In this document: piece after piece, positions 8,671 through 11,689 of the stretch
Layout: the number at the start of each line of letters is the position of its first letter
How positions within the stretch are numbered: position 1 is the first letter of the stretch
Source: an uncultured Lachnospiraceae bacterium
GTDB lineage: Bacteria; Bacillota_A; Clostridia; Lachnospirales; Lachnospiraceae
Assembly: GCA_905200565.1 (NCBI GenBank)
Contig: CAJKKX010000026.1
Span: 1 to 11,689, forward strand
Reading direction: 5' to 3'
Length of the DNA stretch: 11,689 nucleotides
Position numbers and translations under genes: made by a program
Notes under the pieces: model-generated
Databases searched by the model: none
Told to the model about the DNA's origin: nothing
Seen by the model: only the letters and a program-made list of their open reading frames with translations

Positions 8671-9066
8671 TCAGGAACGTTTTATAAAATCTGTATGGCA
8701 TTTCGGGCAGGTAATCTGTACTTTTCCGTGGCCTTTGGGAATACGGATCTTCTGCTTACAGCCAGGGCAGATGTAGATGCGGTAAACTTTTTTCTGCTGC
8801 GCAAGACTTTTTTTTCGATGGAAAAAGTTTAAAAACTTATCTTTTCTGCGCAGAAACCAGAGGTTTTCCTGGCAGCGTTTCTGGTAGTTTTTTGAAAACA
8901 TACGGAAATACAGATAAATGATTCCGGCCAGAAGCAGCAGGTTTAAAATCCGGCTTCGAATAAAAAGAGTAATGACGCATAGAGCAAGGGTGGCATAAAG
9001 CAAAAATTTTGAAAAGTCATCGACTCCATAGCGTCCATACATAAATCGTTGGAATTTTTCTTTCAT
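8671..9066 (-). CDS. Small membrane protein with C-terminal zinc ribbon
   Basis: This is a 131-aa protein that I recognise only as a type. An N-terminal segment (GRYGVDDFSKFL) is followed by two hydrophobic helices (about 21-36 and 40-57), a basic stretch, and a zinc ribbon C100-x2-C103-x16-C120-x2-C123 (CPGCKQKIRIP..., CPKCHTDF). It is probably a membrane hairpin with the ribbon in the cytoplasm. The start ATG 9066 is preferred over an upstream in-frame ATG (9138) because GAGGAG (9073-9078) lies 6 nt before it and the longer start would overlap the flavodoxin gene by 50 bp with unlike residues. It sits 22 nt after the flavodoxin gene and 19 nt before the DUF5685 gene. The role is unknown; the ribbon may bind zinc, protein partner or nucleic acid. 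Confidence 0.85.
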   Translation of the reverse strand: MKEKFQRFMYGRYGVDDFSKFLLYATLALCVITLFIRSRILNLLLLAGIIYLYFRMFSKNYQKRCQENLWFLRRKDKFLNFFHRKKSLAQQKKVYRIYICPGCKQKIRIPKGHGKVQITCPKCHTDFIKRS

Positions 9067-9088
9067 ATTTTTCTCCTCTTCCTGATTT

Positions 9089-9607
9089 TTAAAGGGCCTG
9101 CATCTTTTGATAGACAGAGTGGACGAAAGCACGGGCATTTATCATATCCTGCCGATCGGGATGGAGCAGCGCCTCATCGAAATTGCGGAGCATCTGCGCG
9201 ACCATCGCTTCGTTTTCCGGCGTCTCCATCTGTTCGTATTTCCGCCGTACCTGCATGGGCATTTTCCCCTGACAGAAAAAGGCTCCCAGATACCGGTTGT
9301 CGTCAGGAATGAAAGCCGATACATTTGTTTCTATTTTCCGATAATATGCAGGGCTGTTTCCCATGCCGCATGTGGCAAAGAGGGCGATACTTTTTCCATG
9401 CAGAGTGGAAAGATAGTCCAGAATCTCCACACTGGCAGAACCGCGGTTTGCCCAGAATCCGATGAAATAGACATCGGCAGAGCATTTTTCAAAGCAGGAA
9501 TCCAGAGTTTTGATGTCTTTTGAATTTCCGGGAATTTCTCCATAGAGAACTTTTGCGATTTTTTCCGTATTCCCGGTTCCGCTCACATAGAGAACCTGTG
9601 TTTTCAA
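9089..9607 (-). CDS. Flavodoxin family protein
   Basis: This 172-aa flavodoxin-like protein is expected to bind FMN and carry electrons in the cytoplasm. The phosphate loop SGTGNT is at residues 9-14 after a beta strand (TQVLYV). VYFIGFWANRGSAS and IALFATCGMGNSPAYY fit the second and third FMN-facing loops, as in Flavodoxin_7-like (PF12641) proteins. The C-terminal third is helical. The start is uncertain: TTG at 9607 is chosen because the frame then begins KTQVLYVSGTGNT, as usual for the family, with GGAAGTG (9614-9620) 6 nt before. A TTG at 9640 would add 11 residues. It is the first gene of the four-gene operon and 108 nt after ttcA. Similar proteins act as partners of reductases, for example BilS-type, but nothing here supports that specific role. 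Confidence 0.85.
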   Translation of the reverse strand: MKTQVLYVSGTGNTEKIAKVLYGEIPGNSKDIKTLDSCFEKCSADVYFIGFWANRGSASVEILDYLSTLHGKSIALFATCGMGNSPAYYRKIETNVSAFIPDDNRYLGAFFCQGKMPMQVRRKYEQMETPENEAMVAQMLRNFDEALLHPDRQDMINARAFVHSVYQKMQAL

Positions 9608-9715
9608 AGTTATCACTTCCAATTCTTTTGTTCTTTCCAAAGAATAGCACAGTTTAAAAAGGAATCCTATATATAGAATCTAAAAAAATATGAAGTATTT
9701 ATAAAACGGTTTTGC
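9608..9715 (-). other. AT-rich gap upstream of the flavodoxin operon
   Basis: This 108-nt gap separates ttcA from the flavodoxin gene. TGCTATTCT on the minus strand (about 9643-9651) could be an extended -10, but no acceptable -35 matches it. No hairpin with a T-run follows ttcA, so ttcA transcription may continue into the operon. Confidence 0.4.
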
Positions 9716-10450
9716 TTATCTGCTGTGCGGGGTACGACTGGGCCAGCCGGCAAGATTGCCGTTTAGGATGGCGGTGAACATCCGCTCTTTTACGCCTGGA
9801 TTTTCCTGATTGAGCTGACGGAGCAGGTCTTTGGCATACTGCCTTTTCGTATATCCGTCTGCCGGACAGGGATTTTTAACGATCGGGAGGGCGTACTTGT
9901 TTTTAAATCCAATCACATCTGCTTCATCCACGAACATCAGAGGGCGAATGACCGTCATATCCATCCGGTCCAGATAGGTGCGGGGGGAGAAGGAGTGAAA
10001 GCGTCCTTCAAAAATCAGAGAAAGGAGCATAGTTTCCACAATATCATCTTTGTGATGGGCATAAGCGACTTTATTGCAGCCGAGGCGTTTGGCCTCCTGA
10101 TTAAAAGCGCCTTTCCGCATTTTCGCACAGAGCGAGCATGGATTTTCCTCTTTCCGTTCCTCAAAAATAATATGGGCAATCTCTGTATCCACAATGGTAT
10201 AGGGGATGGAAAGCTCTTCACAGAGGGAGGAAATGGGCGACAGGTCGAGGTCTTTGTATCCCAGATGGACGGTTATCGCCTGAATATCGAAAGGATTTGG
10301 ATAAAAGCGTTTAAGACCGTGCAGGGCATAGAGCAGGGTCAGACTGTCTTTTCCACCGGAAATTCCGACGGCGATCTTATCCCCCGGATGAATCATCTGA
10401 TATTCATCAACGGCCTTTCGTGTATAACTAAGCAACTGCTGTAATTTCAT
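9716..10450 (-). CDS. ttcA: TtcA-type tRNA 2-thiocytidine biosynthesis ATPase
   Basis: TtcA-type enzymes adenylate a tRNA cytidine (position 32) and replace its oxygen with sulfur, using a PP-loop and a 4Fe-4S cluster. The PP-loop SGGKDS is at residues 31-36. C105-x2-C108 (NPCSLC) and C195 (NPCPADG) match the three cluster cysteines of TtcA. HHKDDIVETMLL (132-143) is the other conserved PP-loop-family block. The length is 244 aa, a little shorter than E. coli TtcA (311). ATG 10450 is chosen because AAAAAGGAG lies just before it; an upstream in-frame ATG at 10519 would add 23 unlike residues. A TTGACT-17-TATTGT promoter is upstream. A related TtuA/TtcA subfamily acting on another tRNA position cannot be ruled out from sequence alone. 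Confidence 0.85.
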   Translation of the reverse strand: MKLQQLLSYTRKAVDEYQMIHPGDKIAVGISGGKDSLTLLYALHGLKRFYPNPFDIQAITVHLGYKDLDLSPISSLCEELSIPYTIVDTEIAHIIFEERKEENPCSLCAKMRKGAFNQEAKRLGCNKVAYAHHKDDIVETMLLSLIFEGRFHSFSPRTYLDRMDMTVIRPLMFVDEADVIGFKNKYALPIVKNPCPADGYTKRQYAKDLLRQLNQENPGVKERMFTAILNGNLAGWPSRTPHSR

Positions 10451-10460
10451 GGAGATCTCC
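10451..10460 (-). promoter_or_regulatory. Palindromic ttcA ribosome binding site
   Basis: GGAGATCTCC directly precedes the ATG at 10450 and is a perfect 10-bp palindrome; with the preceding AAAAA it forms the Shine-Dalgarno sequence. It supports the shorter ttcA start. In RNA it could fold only into a very small hairpin. Confidence 0.6.
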
Positions 10461-10527
10461 TTTTTGTTTTTTATTTCCAAGATGCGGGGGAAAAGTGGTT
10501 TATAACTGAATGCCCCCAAATATCTTT

Positions 10528-10556
10528 ACAATAGCGTTATCAGAGTGAAAAGTCAA
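10528..10556 (-). promoter_or_regulatory. SigA-type promoter for ttcA
   Basis: On the minus strand, TTGACT (complement of 10551-10556) is followed by exactly 17 nt and TATTGT (complement of 10528-10533). This leaves a leader of about 70 nt before ATG 10450. It is back to back with the plus-strand promoter of the DUF5688 gene. Confidence 0.75.
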
Positions 10557-10577
10557 TAAAATCTGTCTTTTTTCAAA

Positions 10578-10622
10578 ATGTCACTTGACGAAAGAAAAGA
10601 AATATGATAGCATAAGTGACAT
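10578..10622. repeat. Perfect 9-bp inverted repeat bracketing the DUF5688 gene promoter
   Basis: ATGTCACTT (10578-10586) and AAGTGACAT (10614-10622) are perfect inverted copies separated by 27 nt. The left arm overlaps the -35 and the right arm starts immediately after the -10. The placement suggests paired operator half-sites of a repressor. Confidence 0.7.
10585..10613 (+). promoter_or_regulatory. SigA-type promoter for the DUF5688 gene
   Basis: TTGACG (10585-10590) is followed by a 17-nt spacer and TAGCAT (10608-10613), preceded by TGA as an extended -10. Transcription would start near 10620, giving a leader of about 95 nt. Confidence 0.65.
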
Positions 10623-10654
10623 AAAAAATCATTAAGAAACATCTAAAATTATCA

Positions 10655-10668
10655 GGTGCGTTCGCACC
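10655..10668 (+). ncRNA. Small hairpin in the 5' leader of the DUF5688 gene
   Basis: GGTGC (10655-10659) and GCACC (10664-10668) form a GC-rich 5-bp stem around GTTC. No T-run follows, so it is not a terminator. It sits about 30 nt before the ribosome binding site; an mRNA-stability or protein-binding role is possible but unproven. Confidence 0.4.
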
Positions 10669-10714
10669 ACGGGTTCCAGGAAAAAAGATAAAATCAAAAA
10701 GGAGAGGAAAGATT

Positions 10715-11602
10715 TTGAGCTACGAAGAATTTGTCTGCAAGGTGCAGGCCGGTATAAAGGAGAAAATGGGAGACGAGGTGCAGGTTAAGCGGCGCCGGAT
10801 TACGAAGAATAATGGAGTGGAGCTGGAGGGAATCATCATAGAGGAAGAAAAGCAAAAGATATCCCCGATGATCTACCTGGAGGATTATTATCATATTTAT
10901 GAGCAGGGAGCGACGATTTCGGAGATTCTGGAAGATATTCTGAAGATCTACGAGAAGAGCAGAGTGATCACACCGATCGATGCGGATTTCTATACGAATT
11001 ACGAAAAAGCAGAAGCACATGTAGTCTGTAAACTGATAAACTATGACAGAAATGAAGAAAAACTGCATGAGATACCGCATGTCTGCTGTCTGGATCTCGC
11101 GCTTGTATTTTATTATGTATTAGAAAATGAGGAGATTGGAAACGGGACGATCCTCATTCATAACAGCCATTTAAAAATCTGGGAAATTACAGAAAAGCAG
11201 CTTTATGAGACAGCCAGGCGAAATACGCCGCAGCTTTTCCCTTATGAATTTAAGGAGATGAACGAGATTCTGGAGGAAAACTTTGAAGAGGCAGGGCTGT
11301 TTCGGGAACGGGAGGAAGAGCTTCCTATGTATGTGCTGTCGAACAGCAGGCGGCATTTCGGGGCGGTGAATATCATTTATGACAGCGTCCTTTCTGAAAT
11401 CGGGGAAAAATTAAACGATGATTTCTATGTTTTGCCGAGCAGTATTCATGAGTGTATCATTGTTCCGGCGAAGGTGCAGACAAGCAGGGAGGAGCTTGAA
11501 GATATGGTGTGGGAGATCAACCGGACACAGGTACTTCCGGAGGAAGTGCTTTCAGATCACGTTTATTTTTATGAAAGAAGCTGTCATAGACTAAGTCTCT
11601 GA
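10715..11602 (+). CDS. DUF5688 family protein
   Basis: This 295-aa protein of unknown function belongs to a family I associate with Lachnospiraceae, often present in several copies per genome. Recognisable blocks are KNNGVELEGIIIEEE and SPMIYLEDYYHIYEQG near the N-terminus, VVCKLINYDRN and DLALVFYYVLENEEIGNGTILIHN in the middle, and MYVLSNSRRHFGAVNIIYD with DDFYVLPSSIHE near the C-terminus. It is acidic and soluble, with no signal peptide, membrane segment or evident catalytic motif. The start is TTG at 10715 (Leu codon read as Met, then SYEEF), with AAAGGAG (10698-10704) about 10 nt before; no ATG lies nearby in frame. It stands alone, divergent from ttcA, behind a promoter flanked by an inverted repeat, which suggests conditional expression. 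Confidence 0.85.
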   Translation: MSYEEFVCKVQAGIKEKMGDEVQVKRRRITKNNGVELEGIIIEEEKQKISPMIYLEDYYHIYEQGATISEILEDILKIYEKSRVITPIDADFYTNYEKAEAHVVCKLINYDRNEEKLHEIPHVCCLDLALVFYYVLENEEIGNGTILIHNSHLKIWEITEKQLYETARRNTPQLFPYEFKEMNEILEENFEEAGLFREREEELPMYVLSNSRRHFGAVNIIYDSVLSEIGEKLNDDFYVLPSSIHECIIVPAKVQTSREELEDMVWEINRTQVLPEEVLSDHVYFYERSCHRLSL

Positions 11603-11689
11603 AAATGATGTTTGAGCGATTAGGTTTTTGTGCCAATCACGGTTTGGCGGGGAGATGTCCACTTACCCCGGAAGTTTATGGAGACGGAA
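11603..11689. other. Right-edge stretch without a confident gene
   Basis: A plus-strand frame from ATG 11605 is open to the edge (MMFERLGFCANHG...) but has no ribosome binding site. A minus-strand frame is also open from the edge to a TAA near 11620. An imperfect hairpin, GCCAA (about 11632-11636) with TTGGC (about 11644-11648), has no T-run. None can be chosen from 87 bases. Confidence 0.4.

Noticed and set aside
9067..9138. Upstream ATG giving a 155-aa zinc-ribbon protein
   Set aside because: It overlaps the flavodoxin gene and adds unlike residues; ATG 9066 has GAGGAG 6 nt before it.
9660..9685. GAATC repeats flanking TATATATA upstream of the flavodoxin gene
   Set aside because: Low-complexity AT sequence; the repeat is only 5 bp and no promoter spacing supports an operator.
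10451..10519. Upstream ATG giving a 267-aa TtcA
   Set aside because: The added 23 residues would read through the GC hairpin and the true ribosome binding site; the family starts near MKLQQLLSYTRKAV.

Overview
The window looks like ordinary chromosome from an anaerobic Firmicute, most likely family Lachnospiraceae (Clostridia). The family-level guess rests on UvrB/UvrA wording, moderate GC, strong AGGAGG-type ribosome binding sites, and DUF5685- and DUF5688-type proteins that I associate with that family. Species cannot be named. No rRNA, tRNA, insertion sequence, phage gene, CRISPR array or resistance gene was seen.

Layout. (1) 2-4471, plus strand: the 3' part of uvrB, cut by the left edge, then complete uvrA; together they form the damage-recognition half of nucleotide excision repair. 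(2) 4489-5373, minus strand: a YitT-type membrane protein convergent with uvrA. The two share a hairpin terminator at 4475-4511 that lies partly inside the yitT coding end. (3) 5584-7238, plus strand: an SseB-family protein, then a PHP-domain metallohydrolase gene broken by a one-base frameshift near 6645. (4) 7204-9607, minus strand: a tight four-gene operon reading flavodoxin, small two-TM zinc-ribbon protein, DUF5685 protein, J-domain protein with a cysteine-rich tail. (5) 9716-10450, minus strand: a TtcA-type tRNA thiolation ATPase with its own promoter. (6) 10715-11602, plus strand: a DUF5688 protein divergent from ttcA, whose promoter is bracketed by a perfect 9-bp inverted repeat. The last 87 bases hold no confident gene.

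How the genes work together. UvrB and UvrA act in one complex. The flavodoxin operon is the most interesting block. It combines a redox carrier, a membrane-anchored CxxC zinc ribbon, an all-helical protein of unknown function with two aspartate-rich motifs resembling those of isoprenoid synthases, and a J-protein ending in six cysteines, with the last two genes overlapping by 4 bp. A shared task in cysteine, metal or membrane protein handling is plausible but is inference. The other genes look like independent housekeeping or unknown-function units.
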